Of a DNA stretch of 51,518 nt, positions 1-8,767 are shown piece after piece. Origin of the DNA: Bacteroidaceae bacterium (GTDB lineage: Bacteria > Bacteroidota > Bacteroidia > Bacteroidales > Bacteroidaceae); NCBI GenBank assembly GCA_017466325.1, contig JAFTUK010000021.1, positions 1 to 51,518 on the forward strand. Direction: 5' to 3'. The notes under the pieces are model-generated. The model did no database searches, was not told the origin of the DNA, and saw nothing but the letters and a program-made list of their open reading frames with translations. How positions within the stretch are numbered: the first letter of the stretch is position 1; every line of letters starts with the position of its first letter. Position numbers and translations under genes: made by a program.

Positions 1-173
1 CGTTTAACGCCAAAATAAAACTATTCAGAGCTAATCTTAGAGGAGTGATAGACAAAAAATTTTTCCTGTTCAGAATAGCCAAACTTTTTGCTTATCCACA
101 CTAATTAACTACTGAGCCAAAAAATCATGGAGTTTTCAAAATCGTTGTGTTTTCCCATTGTTTTCCCGAAAAG

Positions 174-214
174 AAAAATCAGCAACTTGAATTTCTTCTA
201 AGTTGCTGATTTTT
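174..214. terminator. Intrinsic terminator, probably of the tRNA
   Basis: A perfect 15-base inverted repeat (174-188 and 200-214) surrounds an 11-base loop. It is A-rich on one side and T-rich on the other, so it could work in either direction. It lies 4 bases past the 3' end of the minus-strand tRNA, which makes it the natural terminator of that transcript. The 170 bases before it hold no recognisable gene. Confidence 0.8.
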
Positions 215-218
215 AGTG

Positions 219-292
219 TGGACCAGCCTGGGCTTGAACCAGGGACCTCCAGATTATGAGTCTGTTGCTCTAACCAACTGAGCTACAAGTCC
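219..292 (-). tRNA. tRNA-Met (CAT anticodon)
   Basis: Read on the minus strand, the sequence folds as a tRNA. It has a 7-base acceptor stem with one G-U pair and one mismatch, a D-arm containing AGCTCAGTTGGTTAGAGC, an anticodon loop CTCATAA (anticodon CAT), and a T-arm with the loop TTCAAGC. CCA is not encoded. It lacks the G-C-rich anticodon stem of an initiator, so elongator tRNA-Met is most likely. A tRNA-Ile with a lysidine-modified CAT anticodon cannot be excluded by eye. Confidence 0.9.
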
Positions 293-320
293 GGGCATCG
301 GGATTTCTCCTTAGCGAGTG

Positions 321-351
321 CAAAGGTATAACATTTTTCCGATACTGCAAG
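321..351 (-). promoter_or_regulatory. Promoter of tRNA-Met (Bacteroidota type)
   Basis: On the minus strand CTTG (351-348) is followed after 19 bases by TACCTTTG (328-321). This matches the Bacteroidota housekeeping promoter pattern TTTG-N19/20-TAnnTTTG. The box ends 28 bases before the first base of the tRNA. Confidence 0.75.
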
Positions 352-371
352 CAATATTCGAGTTTTTTTTG

Positions 372-379
372 TACCTTCG
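372..379 (+). promoter_or_regulatory. -7 box of ribF, near-leaderless
   Basis: TACCTTCG matches the Bacteroidota -7 consensus TAnnTTTG at all but one base. It ends only 4 bases before the ribF ATG at 384. In this phylum transcription starts roughly 5-7 bases after this box, so the message would begin at or next to the start codon. Confidence 0.55.
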
Positions 380-383
380 CACT

Positions 384-1262
384 ATGTTTGTTGCAACGAT
401 AGGTTTTTTTGATGGGGTGCATTGCGGGCACAGGTTCCTGATATCTCAGGTTCTGGAGCAGGCGCAACAGGAGGGGTTGCACTCCATGGCTATCACTATG
501 GACCGCCACCCGAAGACCATAGTGGCAACGGATTATGTGCCATGCCTGCTTACCACAACGGAAGAAAGGATGGCCTTGCTCAGGGAAAGTGGCATAGAGC
601 ATGTGGAGGTACTGGAGTTTGACCACAAGATGGCGGCAATGGATGCACGCATGTTCATGAAGAAGATTCTACGCGAGCAGTTGAATGTGAGCACCCTGGT
701 AATGGGATACGACCATCGGTTCGGACATGGGGGAGGCACTCATGAAGACTACATAAAATGGGGCGAAGAGTGTGGCATAAAGGTGGTCATAGCACGCCAA
801 TTCGAAAGTCACTATGCCAGTAGCAGCGAGATAAGAAGGCTGTTAAACGAGGGCAATGTGGCAGAGGCCGCCAAATTGCTTTGCCATCCATACGTGCTGA
901 CGGGAATAGTGGAAAGCGGCCATCGGGTGGGGCGCACTCTGGGTTTTCCCACGGCCAATCTGCGCATTTCGCAAGAGAAACTTATTCCTGCCAATGGTGT
1001 CTATGCCGTAGCAACCGAATTGGGAGCCGGAGTAATGAACATCGGCCGACGGCCTACACTGGACAACGGCACGAATCTTTCCATAGAGGTGCACATTATG
1101 AATTATGAGGGCAACCTTTATGGCAAGGAACTGCACCTTTCCTTTATTGAGCGCATACGCGAGGAGAAGAAGTTTGCCTCTCTGGACGAACTGAAGGCGC
1201 AAATTCAAGAGGATGTAAGGAAAGCCTCAGTTTTGTTTGACACAACGGATAAGGCGGTGTGA
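384..1262 (+). CDS. ribF: Bifunctional riboflavin kinase / FAD synthetase
   Basis: This enzyme phosphorylates riboflavin to FMN and then adenylates FMN to FAD in the cytoplasm. The 292-residue protein has the expected length. The N-terminal nucleotidyltransferase domain shows GFFDGVHCGH near residues 7-16 and an SSSEIR motif around residue 147. The C-terminal flavokinase domain begins near residue 172 with GHRVGRTLGFPTANL, the ATP/riboflavin-binding signature. An in-frame ATG at 318 exists, but the N-terminal strand of the family (FVATIGFFDG) begins at 384 and the promoter box lies between the two. The 3' end overlaps the convergent methyltransferase gene by 36 bases. Confidence 0.95.
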   Translation: MFVATIGFFDGVHCGHRFLISQVLEQAQQEGLHSMAITMDRHPKTIVATDYVPCLLTTTEERMALLRESGIEHVEVLEFDHKMAAMDARMFMKKILREQLNVSTLVMGYDHRFGHGGGTHEDYIKWGEECGIKVVIARQFESHYASSSEIRRLLNEGNVAEAAKLLCHPYVLTGIVESGHRVGRTLGFPTANLRISQEKLIPANGVYAVATELGAGVMNIGRRPTLDNGTNLSIEVHIMNYEGNLYGKELHLSFIERIREEKKFASLDELKAQIQEDVRKASVLFDTTDKAV

Positions 1263-2432
1263 CCCGTCGGCCACGGTTGTGGCAAACAAATACACGTCAC
1301 CACCTTCCGCCAGACGCAGTTTTTTCCTGATTTCAGCGACACTGGTAGGAAAATTCCTTACCGTAATGTTTGCCTTGGAAACACCGGCAAGCATGGTGCG
1401 CAATTCCTTTTTATTGAAACCGCAGGAATCCACAATCTTGAAACTACGACCCGGAAAATCCTGAACGGGAGAGGCAGACACGAAAAGGTTGCTCATGGGA
1501 TGCAACTTGGCCACGCCATACCGTTCACAGAGCACGTCCTGGATGCCAGCCTTCAGGATACTGGCATGAGGTTCGTAGAGACACGTTGCAGAGGCACTTG
1601 CAACGTGTTCCTCGGCCACTCGCAACGGGGCGCGTTTCCTCTGTTCATCCGTGCAAGAGAAAACCTCGTCGGCAAGGCCGAGATTGGAGGCATAGTATGT
1701 GGGATAACCGTCATATTGGCTATCCTGCACGAAAAGCAGTTCCTTGCACTCGCCCCTGACGCTGACCACATGTATTTCCCTAACATGCCTTAGCACGGAC
1801 AATGCGGCACTGATGTCCAGCATCGGGGACAACTTTATCATTACAAATCTGCTGAGCGCCATCAGTCTGTCCTGCAATTGCACTACGTCAGGCGTGCAAT
1901 CTGCTATGGCAACCGTCTTCCTGCCCACATCATCCCTTCTGGCAGGGTCCAGATATATAAGGTCGTAGGAGGCGGCATTCCGTTCCAGAAAGTCGGAGGA
2001 ATCGGCACAAACAACATTGGCACCGGAAAGACGCAACATACTGAAATTATGTTCGGCTATACGGCACAGTTCGGTATTCCTTTCCACATAATCAGAAGAG
2101 TCAAAGAGAACCGCCATATAACTGAAGTCTATGCCATACCCCCCTGTAAGGTCAGCAAAAGCCTGTCTGTCTGAAGCCTCGGGAAGGAGGCGGGAGACTA
2201 TGCCACGCTTGTACTCTGCCGTCTGCTCGCTGGAGCACTGTTCCATGGACAGGACAGGAGGATACCAAAGCCCGTCCGTACCTGCCCAACGGGGAAGTTT
2301 CTCGCGAGCCTTCTGCCAACCCTCTATCTGCTGGAGGCACCATTTTATGTCAATGCCCTCAGGCGCACTCCTCAGGGCAAGGGTGCGGACATCGTCAAGG
2401 CGGTGCTGGTCTATGTATTCCTCGTTTGTCAT
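1227..2432 (-). CDS. SAM-dependent methyltransferase with THUMP-like C-terminus
   Basis: A 401-residue class I methyltransferase. The SAM-binding loop appears as DLTGGYGIDF near residue 94, and a catalytic-type DPARR motif follows at YLDPARRDD near residue 157, then a conserved KLSPM segment. The C-terminal third resembles the THUMP-like domain seen in Bacteroidota relatives of RNA methyltransferases. The substrate is unknown; an RNA is inferred from the family. Start 2432 is preferred over an upstream ATG at 2471 because a good promoter lies at 2441-2472, between the two. It is divergent from ruvB and its tail overlaps ribF. Confidence 0.8.
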   Translation of the reverse strand: MTNEEYIDQHRLDDVRTLALRSAPEGIDIKWCLQQIEGWQKAREKLPRWAGTDGLWYPPVLSMEQCSSEQTAEYKRGIVSRLLPEASDRQAFADLTGGYGIDFSYMAVLFDSSDYVERNTELCRIAEHNFSMLRLSGANVVCADSSDFLERNAASYDLIYLDPARRDDVGRKTVAIADCTPDVVQLQDRLMALSRFVMIKLSPMLDISAALSVLRHVREIHVVSVRGECKELLFVQDSQYDGYPTYYASNLGLADEVFSCTDEQRKRAPLRVAEEHVASASATCLYEPHASILKAGIQDVLCERYGVAKLHPMSNLFVSASPVQDFPGRSFKIVDSCGFNKKELRTMLAGVSKANITVRNFPTSVAEIRKKLRLAEGGDVYLFATTVADGSHRLIRCVKQN

Positions 2433-2440
2433 AGCAAGGA

Positions 2441-2472
2441 CAAATATACGAATAAGAGGCAACCTGCGCAAA
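2441..2472 (-). promoter_or_regulatory. Promoter of the THUMP-like methyltransferase gene
   Basis: TTTG (2472-2469) and TATATTTG (2448-2441) are separated by exactly 20 bases on the minus strand, a full match to the Bacteroidota promoter pattern. The -7 box ends 8 bases before the ATG at 2432, so the transcript is predicted to have almost no leader. Confidence 0.8.
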
Positions 2473-2555
2473 GTGCATTCCGCTTTATTTGGCCTTTACG
2501 CCTGCAGGTGATGATTTTTGCCGTACCTCTGCCCGTGAAATTGACATTTATTTGC

Positions 2556-2563
2556 TATATTTG
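2556..2563 (+). promoter_or_regulatory. -7 box of ruvB
   Basis: TATATTTG, a perfect TAnnTTTG box, ends 9 bases before the ruvB ATG at 2573. No convincing TTTG element sits 19-20 bases upstream. The short distance again implies a leaderless or very short leader. Confidence 0.6.
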
Positions 2564-2572
2564 CAGTCTGAT

Positions 2573-3601
2573 ATGGAAGATTTTGATATAAGACACGAAG
2601 GTCAGATCCGCGAGAAGGACTACGAGAACGCCTTACGCCCGCTGAAATTCCAGGACTTCAGCGGACAGAAGAAGGTTGTCGAGAACCTGAGCATATTCGT
2701 GGAGGCCGCCAAATACAGGGGCGAGCCCCTGGACCACACCCTGTTGCACGGACCTCCGGGCCTGGGCAAGACCACGCTGAGCAACATCATTGCCAACGAA
2801 CTGGGTGTGGGCTTCAAACTGACATCGGGTCCGGTGCTTGACAAACCCGGCGACCTGGCCGGCATACTGACGTCCCTGGAACCTAACGACGTTCTCTTCA
2901 TAGACGAGATACACCGCCTCAGTCCCGTGGTGGAGGAATACCTCTATTCCGCCATGGAGGACTACAGGATAGACATCATGATAGACAAGGGTCCCTCGGC
3001 ACGCTCCATACAGATAGACCTTGCACCGTTTACCCTGGTAGGCGCCACCACACGAAGCGGCCTGCTCACCGCTCCCCTGCGTGCCCGTTTCGGCATAAAC
3101 CTGCATCTGGAATATTACGACAGCATCACCCTGCAGAAGATTATCCTGAGGAGTGCCAGCATTCTGGGCGTGCCCATTGAGGGCAAGGCCGCCGGCGAGA
3201 TAGCCAGCCGCAGCCGTGGCACGCCACGTATAGCCAATGCCCTGCTGCGCCGTGTGCGCGACTTTGCACAGGTGAAGGGCAACGGCAGAATAGACGTAGA
3301 CATAGCACGCTATGCCTTGGAGGCACTGAATATCGACCGCTATGGCCTGGACGAGATAGACAACAAGATACTGCTGACCATCATAGACAAGTTCAAGGGC
3401 GGTCCCGTGGGCATCAACACCATCGCCACCGCCATAGGCGAGGACGGAGGCACGGTGGAGGAAGTGTACGAACCTTTCCTCATAAAGGAAGGCTTCATAA
3501 AACGCACGCCACGAGGGCGCGAGGTTACAGAACTGGCCTACCAGCACCTGGGGCGCACACCCCTTGCCGCCAACGGCCAGCAGAGTCTCTTTGACTTATG
3601 A
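2573..3601 (+). CDS. ruvB: Holliday junction branch migration ATPase RuvB
   Basis: RuvB is the hexameric AAA+ motor that works with RuvA to move Holliday junctions during recombination and repair. The 342-residue protein has family length. It shows Walker [10 protein letters not shown], Walker B FIDEIHRL, sensor 1 in GATTRSG, the sensor 2/arginine region [16 protein letters not shown], and the C-terminal winged helix ending in a Q-rich tail (NGQQSLFDL). The longer open frame from 2489 is rejected because the promoter box lies inside it and the family starts at MEDFD. ruvA and ruvC are not nearby. The 63-base gap downstream holds short tandem copies of AGAGTAATC. Confidence 0.97.
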   Translation: MEDFDIRHEGQIREKDYENALRPLKFQDFSGQKKVVENLSIFVEAAKYRGEPLDHTLLHGPPGLGKTTLSNIIANELGVGFKLTSGPVLDKPGDLAGILTSLEPNDVLFIDEIHRLSPVVEEYLYSAMEDYRIDIMIDKGPSARSIQIDLAPFTLVGATTRSGLLTAPLRARFGINLHLEYYDSITLQKIILRSASILGVPIEGKAAGEIASRSRGTPRIANALLRRVRDFAQVKGNGRIDVDIARYALEALNIDRYGLDEIDNKILLTIIDKFKGGPVGINTIATAIGEDGGTVEEVYEPFLIKEGFIKRTPRGREVTELAYQHLGRTPLAANGQQSLFDL

Positions 3602-3664
3602 ATAAACTCGGAGTAATCTGAGCATTCAGAGTAATCAGAGTAATCAGACTTTTCCGTTTTCAAC

Positions 3665-4954
3665 ATGGTACTGAACTACATTTGGATAGGATTCTTCCTC
3701 ATAGCATTCCTCATAGCACTGGTGCGTCTGGTGTTCATGGGCGACACCTCGGTGTTCCCCGCCATAATGGACAGCACCTTTTCTTCGGCAAAGACAGCCT
3801 TCGAGATTTCTCTGGGCCTTACCGGAGTATTGTCCCTGTGGATGGGCATCATGCAGATAGGCGAGAAGGGCGGACTGGTCAGCGCACTTAGCCGCATGCT
3901 CTCACCTCTGTTCTGCCGCCTCTTCCCCGACCTTCCCAAGGGCCATCCTGCCTACGGCCACATGTTCATGAACATCAGCGCCAACATGCTGGGACTGGAC
4001 AATGCCGCCACACCGTTGGGACTGAAGGCCATGGAGTCCATGCAGGAGCACAACAGGCTACAGACAGAGAAGAGGATGGCAGAACAGGGCCTTTCCCGCG
4101 AGGAGGCAGAAAAACTGAACGCTACGGCCTCCAATCCCATGATAATGTTCCTGGTGCTGAACACCTCGGGCCTCACGCTCATACCAGTAAGCATACTCGT
4201 GTACCGGGCACAGATGGGTGCGGCACAACCCACCGACATCTTCATACCCATACTGTTGGCCACCACCATTGCCACACTGGGAGGCATCATCGTGACGAGC
4301 CTCTACCAGAAGATAAACCTGATGAACCGTGCCATCCTGGGCACGATGCTGGGAATATGTCTGCTCATCAGCGGTGTGGTTTGGCTGGGCACTCAGGTAG
4401 ACAGGGACACGATGAACCTGTGTAGCACCACCATAGCCAATGTGGTCCTGTTCACCATTATCATAGGTTTTATCATAGCAGGATTAAGGCACAAGGTGAA
4501 TGTCTATGAAGCCTTTGTGGAAGGGGCCAAAGGCGGATTTGAAACGGCAGTGCGCATTATCCCCTATCTTGTGGCCATCCTTGTGGCCATAGGGGTGTTC
4601 CGTGCCTCGGGAGCGATGGACGTGATTATCTCCGGTACAGAATGGGCAGTACGAAGCATGGGGATAAATGCCGACTTTGTCCCTGCCCTGCCCACGGCAA
4701 TAATGAAACCCCTGAGCGGTTCGGGTGCCAGAGGCATGATGGTGGATGCCATGAGCACATACGGAGCAGACAGTTTCGTCGGACGCCTGAGTTGCATATT
4801 CCAGGGTGCCACCGACACCACATTCTACATACTGGCCGTCTATTTCGGCAGCGTGGGCATACGCCACACACGCCATGCCGTATCGGCAGGCCTCATCACA
4901 GACCTCATCGGAGTGGTGGCGGCAATATTCATTGCATACGCCTTCTTCGGATAG
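3665..4954 (+). CDS. Fused SpmA-SpmB-type nucleoside recognition (Gate) membrane protein
   Basis: A 429-residue integral membrane protein with two Gate domains in one chain. The SpmA-like half carries MFMNISANMLGLDNAATPLG near residues 100-119. The SpmB-like half carries PTAIMKPLSGSGARGMM and the QGATDTTFYILAVYFGSVG stretch near the C-terminus. About 10 hydrophobic segments are visible. In spore formers SpmA and SpmB are separate proteins that act in spore dehydration. This organism type does not sporulate, so the role here is a transport or core-envelope function that I cannot name. It has no promoter of its own that I can see and could be read through from ruvB. Confidence 0.85.
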   Translation: MVLNYIWIGFFLIAFLIALVRLVFMGDTSVFPAIMDSTFSSAKTAFEISLGLTGVLSLWMGIMQIGEKGGLVSALSRMLSPLFCRLFPDLPKGHPAYGHMFMNISANMLGLDNAATPLGLKAMESMQEHNRLQTEKRMAEQGLSREEAEKLNATASNPMIMFLVLNTSGLTLIPVSILVYRAQMGAAQPTDIFIPILLATTIATLGGIIVTSLYQKINLMNRAILGTMLGICLLISGVVWLGTQVDRDTMNLCSTTIANVVLFTIIIGFIIAGLRHKVNVYEAFVEGAKGGFETAVRIIPYLVAILVAIGVFRASGAMDVIISGTEWAVRSMGINADFVPALPTAIMKPLSGSGARGMMVDAMSTYGADSFVGRLSCIFQGATDTTFYILAVYFGSVGIRHTRHAVSAGLITDLIGVVAAIFIAYAFFG

Positions 4955-4999
4955 ACCTGAGGACATATACATATTATAATAAGTAATACATCACATACA

Positions 5000-5632
5000 G
5001 TGTTCATAGCAGTAGCAGGAAACATAGGAGCAGGAAAGACCACACTGACCGAACTTCTGGCCAGGCACTATGGTTGGGAGCCAAAGTACGAGGCAGTGGC
5101 CACAAACCCCTACATGGAGGACTATTACAAGGACATACACCGGTGGAGTTTCTGCCTGGAGACTTTCTTCCTGAAGGAGCGCTTCCGCGACCTTCTGGCC
5201 ATATCACAGACCGACAAGGACATCATTCAGGACCGAAGCATCTTCGAGGGTGTACATGTCTTTGCCGCCAACAACCAGGCAATGGGCAACATGGAGCAGC
5301 GCGACTACAACACCTACATGGAACTGTTCCAACAAATGACCAGCGTGGCACGCACACCGGACCTGATGATTTACCTGCGGGCTTCCATACCTCATCTGGT
5401 GGCCAACATACAGAAACGCGGACGAGGATATGAACAGAGCATACCCATAGAATACCTGCAGAACCTGAACAACCGCTACGAGGACTTCATCCGGAACAAA
5501 TACCCAGGCAGGGTCCTGACCATAGAGGTGGACAACATGGACTTCCTGAACAACCGCGATGATTTCAAGTCAATAACCGACAAGATAGACAGAATCTTCT
5601 ACAGCCTCTTCCCCGAAGAGCCCGGAATATAA
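5000..5632 (+). CDS. Deoxynucleoside kinase, first of a tandem pair
   Basis: A 210-residue cytoplasmic P-loop kinase of the dNK/dGK family, which phosphorylates deoxynucleosides in salvage. Visible motifs are Walker A GNIGAGKTT (residues 8-16), the QDRSIFEG substrate/ERS-type motif near residue 75, and the arginine-rich lid KRGRGYEQSI near residue 136. The start is GTG at 5000. It is chosen because the translation then aligns residue for residue with the ATG-started paralogue at 5653. The base specificity (dA, dG or dC) cannot be read from sequence. Confidence 0.9.
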   Translation: MFIAVAGNIGAGKTTLTELLARHYGWEPKYEAVATNPYMEDYYKDIHRWSFCLETFFLKERFRDLLAISQTDKDIIQDRSIFEGVHVFAANNQAMGNMEQRDYNTYMELFQQMTSVARTPDLMIYLRASIPHLVANIQKRGRGYEQSIPIEYLQNLNNRYEDFIRNKYPGRVLTIEVDNMDFLNNRDDFKSITDKIDRIFYSLFPEEPGI

Positions 5633-5652
5633 ACCAACAAACAATACCGATT

Positions 5653-6267
5653 ATGCATATAGCAATAGCAGGAAACATAGGTTGTGGCAAGACCACACTA
5701 ACCAAGATGCTGGCCAAGAGATACGGTTGGGAACCACGCTTCGAACCGGTGGACGTGAACCCTTATCTGGAGGACTTCTACAAGGACATGTCGCGCTGGA
5801 GTTTCAACCTGCAGATCTACTTCCTGAACAAGCGCTTCAAGGACGTGGTGGAGATAAGCAAGGCTACCGACCGCACCATTATACAGGACCGCACCATCTT
5901 TGAGGATGCGCGCATCTTCGCCCCCAACCTGCACGACCAGGGATACATGTCCGACCGCGACTTCAACAACTACACCGACCTCTTCGACCTGATGATGTCT
6001 CTCGTGGGACTGCCCGACCTGATGATCTACATACGCAGCACCATCCCCAACCTCATAGCACAAATCAGCAAGCGCGGGCGCGAATACGAACAGAGCATTC
6101 GTATCGACTACCTGAAGGGCCTGAACGACCGCTACGAGGAGTGGATTAAGAACTATCCCGGACAGGTGCTGATCATCGATGGCGACACCTGCAAGTTCGG
6201 AGACAACCCCGAGGACTTCCGTACAGTGACGGAAGAAATAGACCAGAGGTTGTACGGACTGTTTTGA
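5653..6267 (+). CDS. Deoxynucleoside kinase, second of a tandem pair
   Basis: A 204-residue paralogue of the preceding gene, 20 bases downstream. It has Walker A GNIGCGKTT, QDRTIFED, and the lid KRGREYEQSI. The two proteins are alike throughout but differ in the insert after the DR motif (VFAANNQAMGNMEQRD versus IFAPNLHDQGYMSDRD), where partner contacts or substrate choice could differ. In Lactobacillus a tandem pair forms a heterodimer with two specificities; a similar arrangement here is an inference. Confidence 0.9.
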   Translation: MHIAIAGNIGCGKTTLTKMLAKRYGWEPRFEPVDVNPYLEDFYKDMSRWSFNLQIYFLNKRFKDVVEISKATDRTIIQDRTIFEDARIFAPNLHDQGYMSDRDFNNYTDLFDLMMSLVGLPDLMIYIRSTIPNLIAQISKRGREYEQSIRIDYLKGLNDRYEEWIKNYPGQVLIIDGDTCKFGDNPEDFRTVTEEIDQRLYGLF

Positions 6268-6381
6268 ACGGAAATCTGCGAGTAAGCGAGAGCAATCAAA
6301 CTTGTTTGAATTGCCGAGCGTGAGCAGGTTCAAGACGACAAAGTCGGATTAAAACGGAAAACTGCGAGTAAGCGAGAGCAA
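6268..6381 (+). repeat. Two copies of a 28-base intergenic repeat
   Basis: ACGGAAA followed by CTGCGAGTAAGCGAGAGC occurs at 6268-6295, directly after the stop codon of the second kinase gene, and again at 6354-6381. Related pieces appear at 10857-10879 and 20881-20892. No reading frame or stable hairpin explains them. Confidence 0.7.
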
Positions 6382-6457
6382 ATGAACTTGCTTACCCCCT
6401 TATCTTGTCTTCCCCCTATAGGGGATTGAGGGGGGCCTCAACTATAAACAATAACAT

Positions 6458-7903
6458 ATGGCAAACTTGAAATCCCTTGCCAAGGATACGGCAATTTACG
6501 GCCTGTCGAGCATAGTGGGCAGATTTTTGAACTATCTGCTCGTTCCCCTTTACACGCACGTCATCAGCGCTGCAAACGGCGGATACGGCATAGTCACCAA
6601 CCTCTATGCCTACGTGGCCCTGTTGCTCGTCTTGCTCACCTTCGGCATGGAGACTACCTTCTTCCGCTTCGCCAACAAGGAGGACGAAGACCCCGATACC
6701 GTCTTCTCCACATCGTTTGCCGTGGTGGCAGGACTTGCCTTGATATTCCTGGCCGGCATTCTGAGCTTTATAACACCGATAAGCGGATTGATGGGGTACA
6801 CCGAGCACCCCGAATATATAATGGTAATGGCTTCCGTAGTTGCCCTGGATGCTATACAGGCCTTGCCGTTCTGCTACCTCAGATACCAGAAAAAGGCCAT
6901 AAAGTTCGCCTCACTCAAACTCCTGTTCATAGCACTCAACATCGGCCTTAACCTAATGTACTTCGTCTGGCTGGGCAAGACCGACGTCCTCTATGTCTTC
7001 ACACTCAACCTGGCCTGCACAGGCATCATCACCTTCTTCTTCCTGCCCGAACTGGCAAGGATAAAGTGGAAGGTGGACTTCCGTCTGCTCGGGCGCATGC
7101 TGTCCTACTCATGGCCCGTGCTGATACTTGGCATTGCCGGCATACTCAACCAGGCAGCAGACAAGATGATATTCCCCCTCATCTATCCCGACCATGCACA
7201 GGGAGTGGTGGAACTGGGCATATACGGCGCCTGCGTGAAGGTGGCAATGATTATGGCCATGATAACGCAGGCCTTCCGCTATGCCTACGAACCCTTTGTC
7301 TTCGCGCAAAGCAAGAACAAGGACAAGAACGAGACATACGCCATAGGCATGAAGTATTTTCTAATCTTCACCCTGCTGGCATTCCTGTGCGTGGTGGCAT
7401 ACCTGCCCCTGCTTAAATACATGGTGGGAAGCGACTACTGGGAGGGATTGCGCGTCATCCCCATAGTGATGGCGGCAGAAATAATGATGGGCATATACTT
7501 CAACCTCTCCTTCTGGTACAAACTCATAGACAAGACCATCTACGGAGCGTGGTTCTCACTGGCAGGATGTGCGGTACTGTTTGCCGTGAACATCATTTTC
7601 ATCCCCCATTACAGTTACATGGCGTGCGCCTGGGGCGGCTTTGCCGGGTATGGCACGGCCATGGTACTCAGTTATGTGGTAGGACAAAGGAAGAATCCCA
7701 TCAACTATCCCATGAAGAGCATGGCGGTCTACGTGGCCATCACCTGCCTCTTCTTCGCTATCATGCAGATCCTTCCGCAGGAATGGCCATCCCTCCTCCG
7801 CATGGCCATCAACACCGTGCTGGTTGTTGCTTTCGTTGGGCATATCATCTACCACGACCTGCCCCTCCGCAACCTGCCGGTGGTGGGGAAGTATTTTAGG
7901 TAG
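6458..7903 (+). CDS. Polysaccharide flippase (Wzx/MATE-like, MOP superfamily)
   Basis: A 481-residue inner-membrane protein with about 12-14 hydrophobic helices spaced evenly along the chain. The N-terminus (LAKDTAIYGLSSIVGRFLNYLLVPLYTHV) has the amphipathic opening and first helix typical of oligosaccharide flippases. These move lipid-linked sugar units to the periplasmic face for polysaccharide assembly. No glycosyltransferase genes are next to it, so it is not part of a visible polysaccharide cluster here. The substrate is unknown. Confidence 0.88.
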   Translation: MANLKSLAKDTAIYGLSSIVGRFLNYLLVPLYTHVISAANGGYGIVTNLYAYVALLLVLLTFGMETTFFRFANKEDEDPDTVFSTSFAVVAGLALIFLAGILSFITPISGLMGYTEHPEYIMVMASVVALDAIQALPFCYLRYQKKAIKFASLKLLFIALNIGLNLMYFVWLGKTDVLYVFTLNLACTGIITFFFLPELARIKWKVDFRLLGRMLSYSWPVLILGIAGILNQAADKMIFPLIYPDHAQGVVELGIYGACVKVAMIMAMITQAFRYAYEPFVFAQSKNKDKNETYAIGMKYFLIFTLLAFLCVVAYLPLLKYMVGSDYWEGLRVIPIVMAAEIMMGIYFNLSFWYKLIDKTIYGAWFSLAGCAVLFAVNIIFIPHYSYMACAWGGFAGYGTAMVLSYVVGQRKNPINYPMKSMAVYVAITCLFFAIMQILPQEWPSLLRMAINTVLVVAFVGHIIYHDLPLRNLPVVGKYFR

Positions 7904-7969
7904 CATGCCCTAAAAAGACCCGTAATTCTCAGGACGCCTTGTCCCTGTCTTCTAAGGGACCTCGCCGAG

Positions 7970-8048
7970 CCGTCGGTGGCGGTAAAATGAGCCGCCACTG
8001 GCGGTGAACTTTATCGTCGGTGGCGATTCGTTTTACCGCCACCGACGG
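7970..8048. repeat. Palindromic element, copy A
   Basis: An 18-base perfect inverted repeat (7970-7987 and 8031-8048, core GGCGGTAAAA / TTTTACCGCC) encloses an inner dyad CCGCC-ACT-GGCGG (7992-8004). The same roughly 70-base design recurs at 22443-22521, so this is a dispersed element and not a private terminator. Confidence 0.85.
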
Positions 8049-8193
8049 TTTCTTGCTGGCCTCTGGTGGAAGTGTGCCTTCTCTCTATGATTGTACTCTG
8101 AATTTCTAAATCCAAGAAATCCATTGCCGACTTTATTTTTCACCTCATGGATAGGGACTCGGTTCGTAAATCTAAAATTAAGGCAGGCTTTAT

Positions 8194-8224
8194 TTTGTAT
8201 TTCGCTTGCTTAATCGTATCTTTG
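8194..8224 (+). promoter_or_regulatory. Promoter of the proX-like gene
   Basis: TTTG (8194-8197) and TATCTTTG (8217-8224) are separated by 19 bases, a full match to the Bacteroidota promoter pattern. The ATG follows 18 bases after the box. Confidence 0.8.
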
Positions 8225-8242
8225 TACTGAAAAAAAATAAGC

Positions 8243-8767
8243 ATGACACGAGAAGAGACTGTACTGAACTTCCTTCGCGAGCACGATATACCGTTTACCA
8301 ATTACAACCACCCCGAGGGCAAGACCATAGAGGAGGCCAAAAGGTGGTGGAAGGACGACGGGAGCGTGCATTGCAAGAACATATTCCTGCGCAACCATAA
8401 GGGCAACAAACACTATCTGGTGTGCTATCATTGCGACCACAACCTGGATATCCATAGCCTGGAACAGTGTCTGAAGGCGGCCTTGCAGAGCCGTGGCATG
8501 GCGGCTCCGGGTAAACTTTCCTTTGCTTCGGCAGAGCGCATGATGCGCTATCTGGGACTGGAACCCGGCAGTGTGTCGCCCTTCGGCCTTATCAACGATG
8601 AGGAGCACCATGTGCATCTGTTTCTGGATGCTACCCTGCAGGAAGCGGAGACGCTGAGTTTCCATCCCAACGATTGCCGTGGCACGGTGGTAATTGCCAA
8701 GGCCGACTTTGAACGTTATCTGTCCATCGTGGGAAATACTTACGAATACCTGGAACTCTATGATTAA
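8243..8767 (+). CDS. Prolyl-tRNA editing protein (YbaK/ProX-type deacylase)
   Basis: A 174-residue free-standing aminoacyl-tRNA deacylase of the ProX/PrdX type. It is expected to hydrolyse mischarged Ala-tRNA(Pro), or another mischarged tRNA in the same family, in the cytoplasm. The region CKNIFLRNHKGNKHYLV contains the conserved catalytic-type lysine and N-x-F-L strand. Later GLINDEEHHVHLFLDA and FHPND match the family fold. The stop codon overlaps the start of the next gene by 8 bases, so the HAD hydrolase is translationally coupled. Confidence 0.88.
   Translation: MTREETVLNFLREHDIPFTNYNHPEGKTIEEAKRWWKDDGSVHCKNIFLRNHKGNKHYLVCYHCDHNLDIHSLEQCLKAALQSRGMAAPGKLSFASAERMMRYLGLEPGSVSPFGLINDEEHHVHLFLDATLQEAETLSFHPNDCRGTVVIAKADFERYLSIVGNTYEYLELYD

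Larger units (their letters stand above)
7904..8242. other. Intergenic region with a long hairpin and the proX promoter
   Basis: This 339-base gap has no credible gene. It contains a short hairpin (GTCCCT 7941-7946 with AGGGAC 7955-7960), the large palindromic element at 7970-8048, and the promoter of the next gene at its right edge. The stretch from about 8050 to 8190 shows nothing I recognise. Confidence 0.7.

Noticed and set aside
1-170. Possible gene or element at the left edge
   Set aside because: No open frame, repeat or RNA fold was seen in this AT-rich stretch.
2633-3547. 304-codon open frame on the minus strand
   Set aside because: Antisense to ruvB, whose motifs are complete.
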